A stretch of DNA of 64,000 nt from Corallococcus coralloides DSM 2259 (GCF_000255295.1 NC_017030.1:3410001-3474000), one strand, 5' to 3'. Positions 1 through 13,735 are shown, counted from the first letter of the stretch. Notes: a model not told the origin generated them from the letters alone. Numbers and translations are program-made.

Positions 1-949
1 CCATGGCGAACGCGGCCATCGCCGTGGCCCCGCCCATCAGCGCGTACGCGAGCTTGCGGTTCATCCGGTCCGACATCCAGCCGCCCAGCAGCGAGCCCAC
101 CGCGCCGGTGACGGCCATGCCCGGACCGTTCACCATCTCCACCGTGTGCTCCGGCACCTGGTACGCGCCCGCCATCGCGCTGAAGAGGTTGGTGAGCGCG
201 CCGCAGCTCACCGGCGCCAGGCAGAGCACCAGCATGATGAGCCCGTCCCGGCTGAAGGCCGTCCTCACCAGGTCCATCACGATGCTCTTCACCCGGTCCA
301 CCGCCGCCTTGAACAGCGGCCCGGTGGGCGTGGTGGCGGGGTCATGCCGCTCGGTGATCCAGAAGATGCCCGCGCCGCTCGCCAGCACCAGCGTGGCCAG
401 CACGATGCCCGCCACCTGCCGGGAGAACTGGGTCGCCAGGAAGATGGCCAGCGCGCCCATCATCGCGGTGGAGCCCACGTTGCCCGCCATCTGCCAGCCG
501 CCCGTGCGCCCCTTGTCGGACGGCTTGGACGTCGTGGCCATCAGCCCGTTGAGCGCCGCGTGCGCCGTCGTCGCCGCGGCCTGCAGCGCGGTGAGCATCA
601 GCGTGAAGACGCCCAGGTGCTGCGCGGGCTCCGGGAACATCGCGCACGCCAGGAGCAGCAGCGCGGTGAGCAGCGTGCTCACGCCGTACCAGACGCGGCG
701 CCACGGCCCCAGGTCGATGAGCGGCACCCACAACAGCTTCCACGCGTGCGGCGAGAACGCCGTGCCGGACAGCACGCCAATCTCCGCCAGCGGCATTCCG
801 TCCTTCGCCAGCCAGTAAGGCACCGCCGTCTGCAGGTAGCCCACCGCTGCGCCGAACTGCACCTCCAAGAGGCCGAACAGCGGGGGCCAGGCCCAGCGCG
901 GTTCCTCGGCGGGAGCGGTGGCCGGAAGAGCGGTCTCTTGTTCAATCAA
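1..949 (-). CDS. MFS permease, AmpG/acetyl-CoA transporter-like (3' end outside window)
   Basis: Twelve-helix-type major facilitator protein; about 316 residues are visible and the C-terminus lies beyond base 1. Hydrophobic segments alternate with short charged loops. A GGWMSDRMNRK loop matches the MFS signature between helices. The early part (VQFGAAVGYLQTAVPYW, then WKLLWVPLIDLGPWRR) resembles AmpG/PAT-type carriers, which import muropeptides or related solutes through the inner membrane; the substrate here is unknown. The start is taken as TTG at 949 because AGGTG lies six bases upstream; GTG at 958 is also in frame, directly after a stop codon. The gene diverges from the amylase at 1144. 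Confidence 0.75.
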   Translation of the reverse strand, partial: MIEQETALPATAPAEEPRWAWPPLFGLLEVQFGAAVGYLQTAVPYWLAKDGMPLAEIGVLSGTAFSPHAWKLLWVPLIDLGPWRRVWYGVSTLLTALLLLACAMFPEPAQHLGVFTLMLTALQAAATTAHAALNGLMATTSKPSDKGRTGGWQMAGNVGSTAMMGALAIFLATQFSRQVAGIVLATLVLASGAGIFWITERHDPATTPTGPLFKAAVDRVKSIVMDLVRTAFSRDGLIMLVLCLAPVSCGALTNLFSAMAGAYQVPEHTVEMVNGPGMAVTGAVGSLLGGWMSDRMNRKLAYALMGGATAMAAFAM

Positions 950-1143
950 GGGCGACACCTACAGGGGAGGACAGGGGAGGGTGGGATTCTAGACACCTCC
1001 TGCGTCCTGCACAGCCCAACGCAACGCGCCGTCCCCTCGGAAGCACGGGGTGGGAGAGTCCCCTTCAACGGGGAGTCCTGGTCCGTGTCGGAAGCCGGGA
1101 CTAGCTTGCCCGCGCTTTTCCCCCACAACCCCGAGGTCCCCCG

Positions 1144-2709
1144 ATGACGTTGAAGACCCGACTGCTGGTCGTCTCCACGGCTGGCCTGTTCGCCGCCGCG
1201 CCCGCCGTGGCCAAGCCGCTGGATGGCGCCAGCACCGACGTGATGATCCAGGGCTTCCACTGGAACTCCGCCAGCGCGGGCGGGTGGTGGAACACGGTGA
1301 AGAACAACGCGGCCGCGGTGAAGGCCGCGGGCTTCACGATGATCTGGCTGCCGCCGCCGTCCGACGCGGCGTCCACGGAGGGCTACCTGCCCCGGCAGCT
1401 CAACGTGCTCAACTCCAGCTACGGCACGGAAGCGGAGCTCACCCAGGCGCTGGCCGCGCTCAACGCGCAGGGCGTGAAGCCCATCGCGGACATCGTGGTG
1501 AACCACCGCGTGGGCACCGCCAACTGGGCGGACTTCACCAACCCCACCTGGAGCGGCTGCAGCGCGGTGGCCGCGGGTGACGAATGGCCGAGCGCCTGCG
1601 GCAACGCGGACAGCGGCGAGGGCTACGCCGCGGCGCGCGACCTGGACCACTCGCAGGCGAACGTGCGCGCGGACCTGAAGACGTGGATGAACACCCGCCT
1701 GAAGGGCGTGGGCTTCACGGGCTGGCGGTTCGACTTCGTGAAGGGCTTCGCGGGCAGCTACGTGAAGGAGTACGTCACCGCGACGGACCCGTGGTTCTGC
1801 GTGGGTGAGTTCTGGCCCACGAACTACTTCGACGCGAACAACCCCAACAACTGGAAGCAGCAGATCACCAACTGGGTGGATGCCACGACGGGCTCCTGCG
1901 CCGCGTTCGACTTCGCCACCAAGGGTCTGCTCAACGACGCGCTCACCAACAACAACTACTCGCGCCTGAAGGCGTCCGACGGCAAGCCCGCGGGCGGCAT
2001 CGGCTGGTGGGCCAGCCGCCACGTCACGTTCGTGGACAACCATGACACGGGCCCCAGCGAGACGTGCGGCAACGGGCAGAACCACTGGCCGGTGCCGTGC
2101 ACCAAGGTGATGCAGGGCTACGCCTACGTGCTCACCCACCCGGGCATCCCCACCGTCTACTGGGCGCACTACTTCAACTGGGGCCTGGGCAGCTCCATCA
2201 AGACGCTGATGGACATCCGCAAGAACGCGGGCCTCACGTCTGAGTCCACCGTCAGCATCCAGCGCGCGGAGAGCGGCCTGTACGCGGCCATCATCGGCGG
2301 CAAGGTGGCGGTGAAGCTGGGCAGCGGCTCCTGGACCCCCGGCACCGGCTGGACGCAGGCCGCCTCCGGCACGGACTACACCGTGTGGACCACCGGCACG
2401 CCCCCCACCGGCACCACCGCCAACGTGGAGTTCGTGTGCAACAACGGCACGACCGTGATGGGCCAGAACGTCTACGTCACCGGCAGCATCGCGGCGCTCG
2501 ACAGCTGGAGCCCCACCACCACGAAGATTCTGAGCCCCACCGCGTACCCCACCTGGCGCGGCACCTACGCGCTGCCCGCGAACACCACCGTGCAGTGGAA
2601 GTGCCTCAAGCGCGACGGCAGCGGCAACGTCGTCTGGCAGGGCGGTAGCAACAACACCGTCACCACCCCGGCCGCCGGCGGCAGCATCACCGCCACCGCC
2701 AGCTTCTAA
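1144..2709 (+). CDS. Secreted alpha-amylase, GH13 with C-terminal CBM20
   Basis: Extracellular endo-amylase hydrolysing alpha-1,4 links of starch or glycogen. A Sec signal peptide covers residues 1-23 (AVA cleavage). The four GH13 regions are present: DIVVNH (116-121), GWRFDF with the nucleophile Asp197, GEFW with the acid/base Glu222, and FVDNHD (296-301) with the transition-state Asp. Residues from about 424 to 521 form a CBM20 starch-binding domain (NVEFVCNNGTTVMGQNVYVTG, then WSPTTTKILSP and VQWKCLKRDG). Length is 521 residues, normal for a catalytic domain plus one CBM. GAGGT lies seven bases before the ATG. It is a monocistronic gene, followed by a hairpin terminator. A role in feeding on storage polysaccharide is inferred. 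Confidence 0.93.
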   Translation: MTLKTRLLVVSTAGLFAAAPAVAKPLDGASTDVMIQGFHWNSASAGGWWNTVKNNAAAVKAAGFTMIWLPPPSDAASTEGYLPRQLNVLNSSYGTEAELTQALAALNAQGVKPIADIVVNHRVGTANWADFTNPTWSGCSAVAAGDEWPSACGNADSGEGYAAARDLDHSQANVRADLKTWMNTRLKGVGFTGWRFDFVKGFAGSYVKEYVTATDPWFCVGEFWPTNYFDANNPNNWKQQITNWVDATTGSCAAFDFATKGLLNDALTNNNYSRLKASDGKPAGGIGWWASRHVTFVDNHDTGPSETCGNGQNHWPVPCTKVMQGYAYVLTHPGIPTVYWAHYFNWGLGSSIKTLMDIRKNAGLTSESTVSIQRAESGLYAAIIGGKVAVKLGSGSWTPGTGWTQAASGTDYTVWTTGTPPTGTTANVEFVCNNGTTVMGQNVYVTGSIAALDSWSPTTTKILSPTAYPTWRGTYALPANTTVQWKCLKRDGSGNVVWQGGSNNTVTTPAAGGSITATASF

Positions 2710-2718
2710 GACGCCGAG

Positions 2719-2762
2719 ACAGGTGCCCCTGTTGCATGTCTTGCCAGGGGCGCCTGTGTTTC
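2719..2762 (+). terminator. Intrinsic terminator of the amylase gene
   Basis: Inverted repeat ACAGGTGCCCCTG (2719-2731) and CAGGGGCGCCTGT (2745-2757), one mismatch, loop of 13 bases, followed by GTTTCAT. It sits ten bases past the amylase stop. Confidence 0.7.
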
Positions 2763-2857
2763 ATCTGTTGCTTGAGTTCCAGGCTTCAAGCTGTCACAGG
2801 GAGCGTTTCACTCCCAGGGCGGGTTCCCCCACTCGCCCTCCTTGAAAGGTGGACGCG

Positions 2858-3841
2858 ATGAAGCGTGGAACGGCAGTCGTGCTGTGCATGTCCGCGGTGG
2901 GCCTGATGGGCGCCTGTGGCGGTCCGCCGGAGCAGACCCCGGCCCCCGAGGCCGGCGACACGGTGACGACGGCGACGCAGCAACTGGTGCCGGCTCCGCC
3001 CGCGCCGTTCGATTCCTTCCTCTACATCGCGGGCAACCTCTCCGTGGGCAGCGCGGTGACGGGGAACACCGGCGTGACCGCGAACTACGAGGGCTACAAG
3101 CTCACCGTCGCGGCGCACACGCAGGTGGCGCTGGAGGTGACGCACCTGGGCACGGGCATGGGCGTGGACACCGGCCTGTACGTGTACGGCCCGAAGACGC
3201 AGTACGGCTGGGGCTTCATGCCGCGCTACGGAGACGACGACTCCGGCTACGGCGAGCTGAGCAAGCTCCCGCTCGCGACCCTCAACCAGCCGGGTGAGTA
3301 CCTGGTGGTGGTGGGCTGGAGCAACGGCCTGGCCAAGAACTACCGCCTCCAGGCCTCCTGCGTGGGCGGCGCGTGCGTGCCGAACCCCACCCCGGCGCCG
3401 GCCAACGCCCCGCTGACGCTGGTGGCGTTCCCGCTCGACGGGGAGGTCAACGCGGGGCTCTCGGGCAATTGGTACCGCGAGGACCAGTACTCCTTCCTGG
3501 ACCGGTATGACTTCGCGTGGCCGTACTCGACGCCCCCGTCGCTGGACGCCGCCGCGGCGGTGATTCTCGCGCGCAGCGAGTACCGCGGCTACCGCAACGA
3601 CCCGTCCCCGGACACGTACACCTACGCGGACTTCCTGCCGCACATGTATTCGCAGTTCCATCCGCTGCACCAGCTCATCCTCGACCACTACGGCGAGAGC
3701 GGCGCGAACGCGCAGGTGAAGAGCTACTTCCGCGAGTTCAGCACCGGCCCCAACGGCGACAACTGGCGCACGCTCAACATCATCCTGCTGCCCGAGTCCC
3801 GCCACGTCATGGTGTACGAGCAGACCGCCCACGAAATCTGA
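2858..3841 (+). CDS. Putative lipoprotein of unknown function
   Basis: A 327-residue exported protein not assigned to a family. The N-terminus is MKRGTAVVLCMSAVGLMGAC, a lipoprotein signal with the modified Cys at residue 20. Next comes a Pro/Thr-rich linker and a beta-rich region (about 40-170) that looks like a pre-peptidase C-terminal-like or related jelly-roll fold: a GVTANYEGYKLTVAAHTQVAL stretch, then an aromatic-rich segment. The C-terminal half (YPRED-type aromatic residues, many Tyr and Asp) has no recognised motif. The ATG at 2858 is preferred over GTG at 2849 because AAAGG is well spaced before it. It ends just before a strong terminator. Confidence 0.7.
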   Translation: MKRGTAVVLCMSAVGLMGACGGPPEQTPAPEAGDTVTTATQQLVPAPPAPFDSFLYIAGNLSVGSAVTGNTGVTANYEGYKLTVAAHTQVALEVTHLGTGMGVDTGLYVYGPKTQYGWGFMPRYGDDDSGYGELSKLPLATLNQPGEYLVVVGWSNGLAKNYRLQASCVGGACVPNPTPAPANAPLTLVAFPLDGEVNAGLSGNWYREDQYSFLDRYDFAWPYSTPPSLDAAAAVILARSEYRGYRNDPSPDTYTYADFLPHMYSQFHPLHQLILDHYGESGANAQVKSYFREFSTGPNGDNWRTLNIILLPESRHVMVYEQTAHEI

Positions 3842-3861
3842 CGAGCAGCCCCGGAAACACC

Positions 3862-3907
3862 ACCGCCCTCCTCTTCGGTACCGGAAGAGGAGGGCGGTCT
3901 GTTTTTG
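3862..3907 (+). terminator. Strong intrinsic terminator between convergent genes
   Basis: A 15-bp perfect stem (3862-3876 with 3884-3898, ACCGCCCTCCTCTTC and its complement) closes a loop of about seven bases and is followed by TCTGTTTTTG. It ends the lipoprotein transcript and lies between it and the convergent RND pump gene. The T run is only on the plus side, so it acts mainly in that direction. Confidence 0.85.
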
Positions 3908-3932
3908 CAGCGCTGTGCTTCGGTGCGTCAGC

Positions 3933-7091
<3,159 letters not shown>

Positions 7092-7120
7092 GGTGTGGCG
7101 CCTCTCTTGAGAATCGCCTG

Positions 7121-8302
7121 CTAGCGGCTGCCGCCGGTGGTGCCGCCGCCACCGGACGCGGTGCGGTGCGGCTGGGAGGACTCGTCGGTGTTCACGGTGA
7201 CCTGCTTGGGGATGACGGGCATGCCGTCGCGCAGCGCATGCAGCGACGACACCGCGACGAGGTCGCCCTGCTTCAGGCCGCCCTCCACCACGTAGGACAT
7301 GTCACCCAGCTGGCCCAGGGCCACCGGGCGGCGCTCCACCTGCGTCTTGCCGTCCTTCGTCTCCACCACCATGGCGAAGGGCTGGCCGCTCTGGCGCACC
7401 ACCGCGAGCGCCGGAATCTGGAGCGCGTCCCGCGTGGAGTACACCAGCCGCGCCCGCAGCAGCTCACTGGGGCGCAGGCCCACCGTGTTGCGGAAGGCGG
7501 CCTTCACCTCCACCAGCTGCGTGCGAGGGTCCGTCTGCGGCGCCACGTAGAAGACGGTGCTGGAGAGGATGACCCTGCCCTGCTGATCCAACAGCTCCAG
7601 CTGGGTGTCCGGCTTGAGCGACCGCGCGCGGAACGCCGGCACGGACACGCTGACCTCCAGCGCGTCCGCCTGGGCCACGGACGTGAGCACCGTGGTGGCG
7701 CTCACGTAGTCACCCACGCGCACCACCACGTCGCCCATGGTGCCCGCGAACGGCGCGCGCACCACGTGGAACTGCAGCTGCACCTGGCGCTGGGCCACCG
7801 CCGCGCCCGCCGCGCGCGCCGCTGCCTCCGCCGCCTTCACCGCCGCCTGGGCGCGCTCCAGCTCCTGCACGCTGGCCAGGCCCTCGCGGTTGAGGGACTC
7901 GGTGCGCGCGAGCGTGCGCTTCGCCAGCTCCAGCTCCACCGCGGAGGAGCTCTGCTGGGCCTGGGCGCTGTCCAGCGCCGCGGTCTCCTGGCGCGCGTCC
8001 ACTTCAATCAGCGGCGTGCCGGCCTCCACCTTCTGGCCGGGCTTCACCAGAATCTTGCGGATGTAGCCGTTCACCTGGGGCAGCACGGACACGCTCTGCC
8101 GTGACAGCAGCGAGCCCAGGTACTCCCCGGTGTCCCGCACCTCGTGCGGCGCCAGTGCCACCACCTGCACCTCGCGCGGCGGCGGAGCGGCCTTCGCCTC
8201 CGGCTTGCCCGAGCACCCGGCCACGCCAGCCACCAGCGCCGCGCCCCACACCGTCTTCGTCATCAGCGCCTTCAGGGGGCGTACCCTCGTCACCAGTCGC
8301 AC
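7121..8302 (-). CDS. RND efflux periplasmic adaptor (membrane fusion protein) lipoprotein
   Basis: Bridges the inner-membrane pump to the outer-membrane channel. A lipobox LVAGVAGC gives an acylated Cys30. The lipoyl/barrel halves flank a coiled-coil hairpin rich in Ala/Glu/Gln (about 105-190). Motifs include GYIRKILVKPGQKVEAGTPL and VRAPFAGTMGDVVVRVGDYV, typical of the family. The C-terminus ends in a Gly/Thr/Ser-rich tail. Start choice is open: GTG 8302 overlaps the TolC-type gene by 13 bases; GTG 8293 makes a GTGA overlap; ATG 8263 has the best ribosome site (GAAGG, five-base spacer) and still leaves a usable lipoprotein signal. Confidence 0.93.
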   Translation of the reverse strand: MRLVTRVRPLKALMTKTVWGAALVAGVAGCSGKPEAKAAPPPREVQVVALAPHEVRDTGEYLGSLLSRQSVSVLPQVNGYIRKILVKPGQKVEAGTPLIEVDARQETAALDSAQAQQSSSAVELELAKRTLARTESLNREGLASVQELERAQAAVKAAEAAARAAGAAVAQRQVQLQFHVVRAPFAGTMGDVVVRVGDYVSATTVLTSVAQADALEVSVSVPAFRARSLKPDTQLELLDQQGRVILSSTVFYVAPQTDPRTQLVEVKAAFRNTVGLRPSELLRARLVYSTRDALQIPALAVVRQSGQPFAMVVETKDGKTQVERRPVALGQLGDMSYVVEGGLKQGDLVAVSSLHALRDGMPVIPKQVTVNTDESSQPHRTASGGGGTTGGSR

Positions 8303-9723
8303 CGGGCCTCCGTCAGGAACGCGTCCAGGCGGGCCTGGACGAGCTCGAATTCCCTCAAAACCAAAGCGAGCTGGGCCTGGCGGAGGGCGGCTCCGCTCTG
8401 GACCAGCTCCAAGCTGCTACCGCGTCCCACCTCGAAGGCCCGGCGCGAGAGCCGGTCCGTCCGGTCCGCCAGCTCCAGGGACTCGGCGGCGGTCTTCAAC
8501 AATGCTTCGGCCACTTCCACTCCACGCCGCGCGCGGGAAATTTCCACGCTCACGTTGCGGCGGGTGGCCTCGGACGACTGGGCGGCCTGCTCTTCAATGC
8601 CTTTGCGCTCGCGCACGAGCCCTTCGCGCTGGCCGCCCTCCCACAGGGGGACGGAGAGCACCGCGGACACGTTCCAGGTGGCGAAGCGGCCAAAGCCGGG
8701 GTCGGTGGTGAATCCCACCAGCGTGCTGCTCAGCCCCAGGGTGGGCAGGTAGCCAGCGGAGGCCTGACGGCGGCTCTCGCGGGCGGCGTCCGCGTTCGCC
8801 CGCTGGGCGACCAGGTCCGGGCGGTTGGCCAGGTCCTGCAGGGGGACGCACTGCTGGCGCGTCGCTTCCACCAGCCCGCCCAGGTTGAACTCCGGGTTGA
8901 CGCCCACGCCGTGGTCCTCCCCCAGGGACAGCCCCAGCGACTCCCGCGTCCGGCGCAGCTGCTCATCCCCGGCCACCAGCGTCTGCCGGGCCACCGCCAC
9001 GTCCTGGCTCACGCGCACCACGTCCAGCTGCGTGCCGGCGCCCAGCTCGAACGAGCGCTGGGTGATGGCGTAGCGCTCCAGCGCCTGACGCAGGCCCACG
9101 CGGTTGATCTCCGCGGCGCGCTCGGCGGCCACCGTGGCCACCAGCACCTGCGCCAGCCCCTGGGTGAGGCGGCGCTGCACGTCCTGGAGGTTGGCCACGG
9201 ACGCGGACTCGGAGGACTTCGCGGACGACAGGCCCCGCCAGGCGCCCACATCGATGATCGTCTGGGTGAGGGACGCGGACACCGTGCCCAGGGGCGCGCT
9301 GGGAGAGCTGACGCCGGTGCCGGTGTTGGAGCCGCCCACGAAGCCGCCGCCCGCGGCGGAGGGCACGTCCGGGTGGAGCACGTCCACGCCCACGCCCGCG
9401 GTGGCCCGAGCGTTGGGCAGGAGCAGGCCCAGCGACTGGCGCCACCGGCCCTGCGCGCGCGTCACGCCGGCCTCCGCGTTGCGCAGGTCCGTGGAGCGCT
9501 GGCGCACGCGGGTGAGGGCGTCGTCCCACGTCTTCACCTGCTCCGGCGCGGGCGGGACGGGCGTGAGCATGGGGTCGTCCACCTTCGGCTGGAAGGGGAC
9601 GGTGGCCGGCGCGGAGGCGGCGGCGCTGGCTTCAGGTGGGGGCTGCTGAGGGGCCGGGGACGCGGACGGCGCCTGCTGCGCGGCGGCGAGGAGAAGGACG
9701 AGAAGGGCGCTGGGGGTGGCCAT
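8290..9723 (-). CDS. TolC-family outer membrane efflux protein
   Basis: Outer-membrane channel of the efflux complex; first gene of the operon. From ATG 9723 the protein is 477 residues: signal MATPSALLVLLLAAAQQAPS, a long Pro/Ala-rich linker, then two OEP repeats of long helices with heptad-like Ala/Leu/Gln spacing (for example LRNAEAGVTRAQGRWRQSLG and AEALLKTAAESLELADRTDR). The reading frame is open further upstream, but translation from there would hide the signal peptide, so the internal ATG is chosen. Its promoter shares the intergenic region with the divergent MarR-type gene, where a palindrome suggests repression. Confidence 0.9.
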   Translation of the reverse strand: MATPSALLVLLLAAAQQAPSASPAPQQPPPEASAAASAPATVPFQPKVDDPMLTPVPPAPEQVKTWDDALTRVRQRSTDLRNAEAGVTRAQGRWRQSLGLLLPNARATAGVGVDVLHPDVPSAAGGGFVGGSNTGTGVSSPSAPLGTVSASLTQTIIDVGAWRGLSSAKSSESASVANLQDVQRRLTQGLAQVLVATVAAERAAEINRVGLRQALERYAITQRSFELGAGTQLDVVRVSQDVAVARQTLVAGDEQLRRTRESLGLSLGEDHGVGVNPEFNLGGLVEATRQQCVPLQDLANRPDLVAQRANADAARESRRQASAGYLPTLGLSSTLVGFTTDPGFGRFATWNVSAVLSVPLWEGGQREGLVRERKGIEEQAAQSSEATRRNVSVEISRARRGVEVAEALLKTAAESLELADRTDRLSRRAFEVGRGSSLELVQSGAALRQAQLALVLREFELVQARLDAFLTEARCDW

Positions 9724-9802
9724 ACTCTGGAGCGGCAGGTCTTTCCGGCAGGAGCGAGTGGTGGTACCCACCCCGGGTTCCCTGCGCGCGGTCAAGATGT
9801 AA

Positions 9803-9820
9803 TTGACAACCGTTGTTGAA
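9803..9820. promoter_or_regulatory. Probable MarR operator in divergent efflux/regulator promoter
   Basis: TTGACAACCGTTGTTGAA contains the exact palindrome ACAACCGTTGT. On the plus strand TTGACA (9803-9808) is a perfect -35 for the regulator. On the minus strand TTGCAT (9824-9819) and TTACAT, spaced 17, could be the efflux promoter, with the palindrome in its spacer. Regulator binding here would block both promoters. This is inferred from position and symmetry. Confidence 0.55.
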
Positions 9821-9840
9821 TGCAATCATCTCTTACGCCC

Positions 9841-10329
9841 ATGACCATCGCTGAGCAAGTGGCATCGACGCGACGCGCAGTGGTCCGGCTGCTCACCCAG
9901 AAAGTGGGAGAGCAAACGGATCGGCCGCTGATGCAACTGCTCGTGCTCAAGAACATCGGGATCCACGGCATCCACAGTCAGTCGCAGATCGCGGAGCGGC
10001 TGCTCATCGACGCGCCCGCGGTGAGCCGGCTGGTGGACCGGTTGGAGGAGGATGGTCTGGTGGAGCGCCGCGCGGGGGAGAACCGCCGCTGCGTGCGCCT
10101 GGAGATCACCGACGCGGGGCGCCGGGAGATCCAGGCCCTGGAGCTCGCCGCGCACTGGCTGGATGCCCAGGCGCGCGCGTTCCTGGCGCCGCCGGAGGTC
10201 GAGGAGCTGTCACGCCTCCTGGACAAGCTGCAGACGGGATTGTTCCAGCTCCTGGGCAACGAGCCCGCGCATCCGCCGCGCAAGGACGACCCGCCCTGCG
10301 GGCCGCCCCCCTCCAACGACAACGGGTGA
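9841..10329 (+). CDS. MarR-family transcriptional regulator
   Basis: A winged-helix repressor, 162 residues, divergent from the RND operon and so probably its local regulator. The recognition region reads SQSQIAERLLIDAPAVSRLV followed by DRLEEDGLVERRAGENRR, the MarR helix-turn-helix and beta wing with its conserved D-x-R. The C-terminus is a Pro-rich tail (PAHPPRKDDPPCGPPP). No Shine-Dalgarno precedes either ATG 9820 or ATG 9841. With TTGACA at 9803 as the -35, transcription would begin near 9838, so a leaderless start at 9841 is plausible. The inducing ligand is unknown. Confidence 0.88.
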   Translation: MTIAEQVASTRRAVVRLLTQKVGEQTDRPLMQLLVLKNIGIHGIHSQSQIAERLLIDAPAVSRLVDRLEEDGLVERRAGENRRCVRLEITDAGRREIQALELAAHWLDAQARAFLAPPEVEELSRLLDKLQTGLFQLLGNEPAHPPRKDDPPCGPPPSNDNG

Positions 10330-10425
10330 CGACGGGAGGTGGAAGGCCGGGCGCGATGCCCGTCCCGCCGCCGCCCCGCCGCCACCCGTGTGCCACGTCC
10401 GGGGGGGAGGAGGTGGTACGTCCGA

Positions 10426-10719
10426 CTACCGGTGGCGTGGGATGTTGCGGGCCACGTGCAGGGCCCACGCCTCCGCCGAGTCCAGCTCCGCGCGGGCCTC
10501 GGCATAGCGGTCCTTCGCCGCTTCACTGAGGTCGTTGGCGAAGATGGCGTCGTGCAACTCCTTCTGGGCGCGGGTCAGCCGCAGGCTCGTCTGGAGCCAC
10601 AGCCGGGCCGCCATGCGCGGCGTAATCACCACCTGGGTGGGATCCCACACCTCCAGTGCGGCGTAGTCAGCGGAAGACAGCTCTTCGTAGTGGGGGGCCT
10701 GCTCGGTTTGTGCGTTCAT
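10426..10719 (-). CDS. Small hypothetical protein, 97 aa
   Basis: Not recognised. The protein starts MNAQTEQAPHYEELSSADYA and is charged and helical throughout, with no signal peptide, membrane helix or Cys. The second half (RLTRAQKELHDAIFANDLSE, then KDRYAEARAELDSAEAWALH) reads as two amphipathic helices. The frame continues open upstream to 10893 but that extension has unlike composition, so the internal ATG is used. It diverges from the twitching-ATPase gene. Confidence 0.5.
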   Translation of the reverse strand: MNAQTEQAPHYEELSSADYAALEVWDPTQVVITPRMAARLWLQTSLRLTRAQKELHDAIFANDLSEAAKDRYAEARAELDSAEAWALHVARNIPRHR

Positions 10720-10943
10720 GCCCGGATGTTCGCCACGGATTTGGGGCAGGGCATCCGGGCCGCTTGGGCAGGAAGACGGCCACTGGTGAGCAGTCGAGGA
10801 CAGTTCCTTCATCCCTCGGGGTACTCGCATTCCTTGATTTGCGGGAAAACTTAGTACAGTGAGGCTGGGGAATGCTTTCCACATTGCAACCATGGAGGGA
10901 CCGGGTGCCCTTCTCCTAGAATCCTCCGCTCCATTCGTGAAGT

Positions 10944-10958
10944 GAGAGGGATTACCTG
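10944..10958 (+). promoter_or_regulatory. Ribosome site GAGAGGG placing a CTG start codon
   Basis: GAGAGGG (10944-10950) is followed by the five-base spacer ATTAC and the codon CTG (10956-10958). No ATG, GTG or TTG lies in this frame between the upstream in-frame stop (TGA, 10938-10940) and GTG 11052. The intervening 32 codons encode conserved family sequence (NGASDIHFRPGDPPIYR). The site therefore fixes CTG as the likely start. Confidence 0.6.
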
Positions 10959-12029
10959 GACCAGAACACCCTGAACAAGCTGCTCACCGTCGGCGTCCAG
11001 AACGGGGCTTCGGACATCCACTTCCGTCCTGGCGACCCGCCCATCTACCGCGTGAACGGCGTGTTGCGGCCGCTGAAGATGGAAAAGCTCCAGGCGGATC
11101 ACACGAAGCAGGTCGCGCTGCACGTGATGAACGATCCGCTGGTGAAGGCGCAGATCGACAGTGTGCAGGAATGCGACTCGTCCTACAGCCTGCCGGGCGT
11201 GGCGCGTTTCCGAGTGAACATCTACCGGCAGCGCGGCTCGCTGGCCTGCATCCTGCGCATCATCCCGGATGAGATTCCCAGCATCGACGGGCTGGGCCTG
11301 CCGCAGGTGCTGAAGACCATCGCCGGCAACGAGCGAGGGCTGGTGCTGGTGACGGGCGCCACGGGCTCCGGGAAGAGCTCCACGCTGGCGTCGATGATCA
11401 ACCACATCAACCACACGGAGAGCCTGCACATCCTCACCATCGAGGACCCCATCGAGTTCATCTACAAGAACGTGAAGTCCTCCATCTCCCAGCGCGAGAT
11501 TGGCCCGGACACGGCGAACTTCGCCATCGCGCTCAGAGCGGCGCTGCGTCAGGACCCGGACGTCATCCTGGTGGGCGAGATGCGCGACACGGAGACCATC
11601 GACATCGCGCTGAAGGCGTCGGAGACGGGCCACTTGGTGCTGTCCACGGTGCACACCACGGACGCGTCGCGCACCATCAACCGCCTGGTGTCGGTGTTCC
11701 CCGCGGAGGAGCAGACCATGGTGCGCATGCGCCTGGCGGACTCGCTCAAGGCGACCGTATCCCAGCGCCTCTTGCCCAAGGCCACCGGCAAGGGCCGCAC
11801 GGTGGCGCTGGAGATCATGGTGCAGACGAAGACGGTGGAGCAGTACATCCGGGACGACCGCGCCGCGGAGCTCAAGGACGTCATCGAGAAGGGCCGCGAC
11901 ATGTTCGGCATGCAGTCCTTCGATCAGCACCTGACGCAGCTGTACCGCGCGGGCGACATCACGTTGGAGACGGCGCAGAGCGCGGCCTCCAACCCGGCGG
12001 ACTTCCAGCGCGCGCTCGAGTTCGACTGA
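10956..12029 (+). CDS. PilT/PilU-family twitching ATPase
   Basis: Hexameric ATPase of the type IV pilus retraction class, acting at the cytoplasmic face of the pilus machine. Counting from the CTG start (357 residues): the N-terminal GASDIH motif (17-22), Walker A GATGSGKS (134-141), Asp box EDPIEF (163-168), Walker B DVILVGEMRD (202-211) and His box HLVLSTVHTTDA (226-237). The C-terminus (KGRDMFGMQSFDQHLTQLYR) matches PilT/PilU. The family usually has several copies in myxobacteria; whether this one drives motility is unknown. No pilus genes lie nearby. The start codon is the odd feature, since GTG 11052 would delete the N-terminal domain. Confidence 0.88.
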   Translation: MDQNTLNKLLTVGVQNGASDIHFRPGDPPIYRVNGVLRPLKMEKLQADHTKQVALHVMNDPLVKAQIDSVQECDSSYSLPGVARFRVNIYRQRGSLACILRIIPDEIPSIDGLGLPQVLKTIAGNERGLVLVTGATGSGKSSTLASMINHINHTESLHILTIEDPIEFIYKNVKSSISQREIGPDTANFAIALRAALRQDPDVILVGEMRDTETIDIALKASETGHLVLSTVHTTDASRTINRLVSVFPAEEQTMVRMRLADSLKATVSQRLLPKATGKGRTVALEIMVQTKTVEQYIRDDRAAELKDVIEKGRDMFGMQSFDQHLTQLYRAGDITLETAQSAASNPADFQRALEFD

Positions 12030-12061
12030 AGAGCCCGCGCCGGAAGGCGACTTGTCGAGGC

Positions 12062-13693
<1,632 letters not shown>

Positions 13694-13735
13694 CGCGGGC
13701 GGTTCTCTTCGAGAAGGGGTGGACGGGCGGAGACT

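Noticed and set aside
10861..10890. Possible sigma-54 promoter before the twitching ATPase
   Set aside because: GG and GC dinucleotides are not at the required 10-base spacing.
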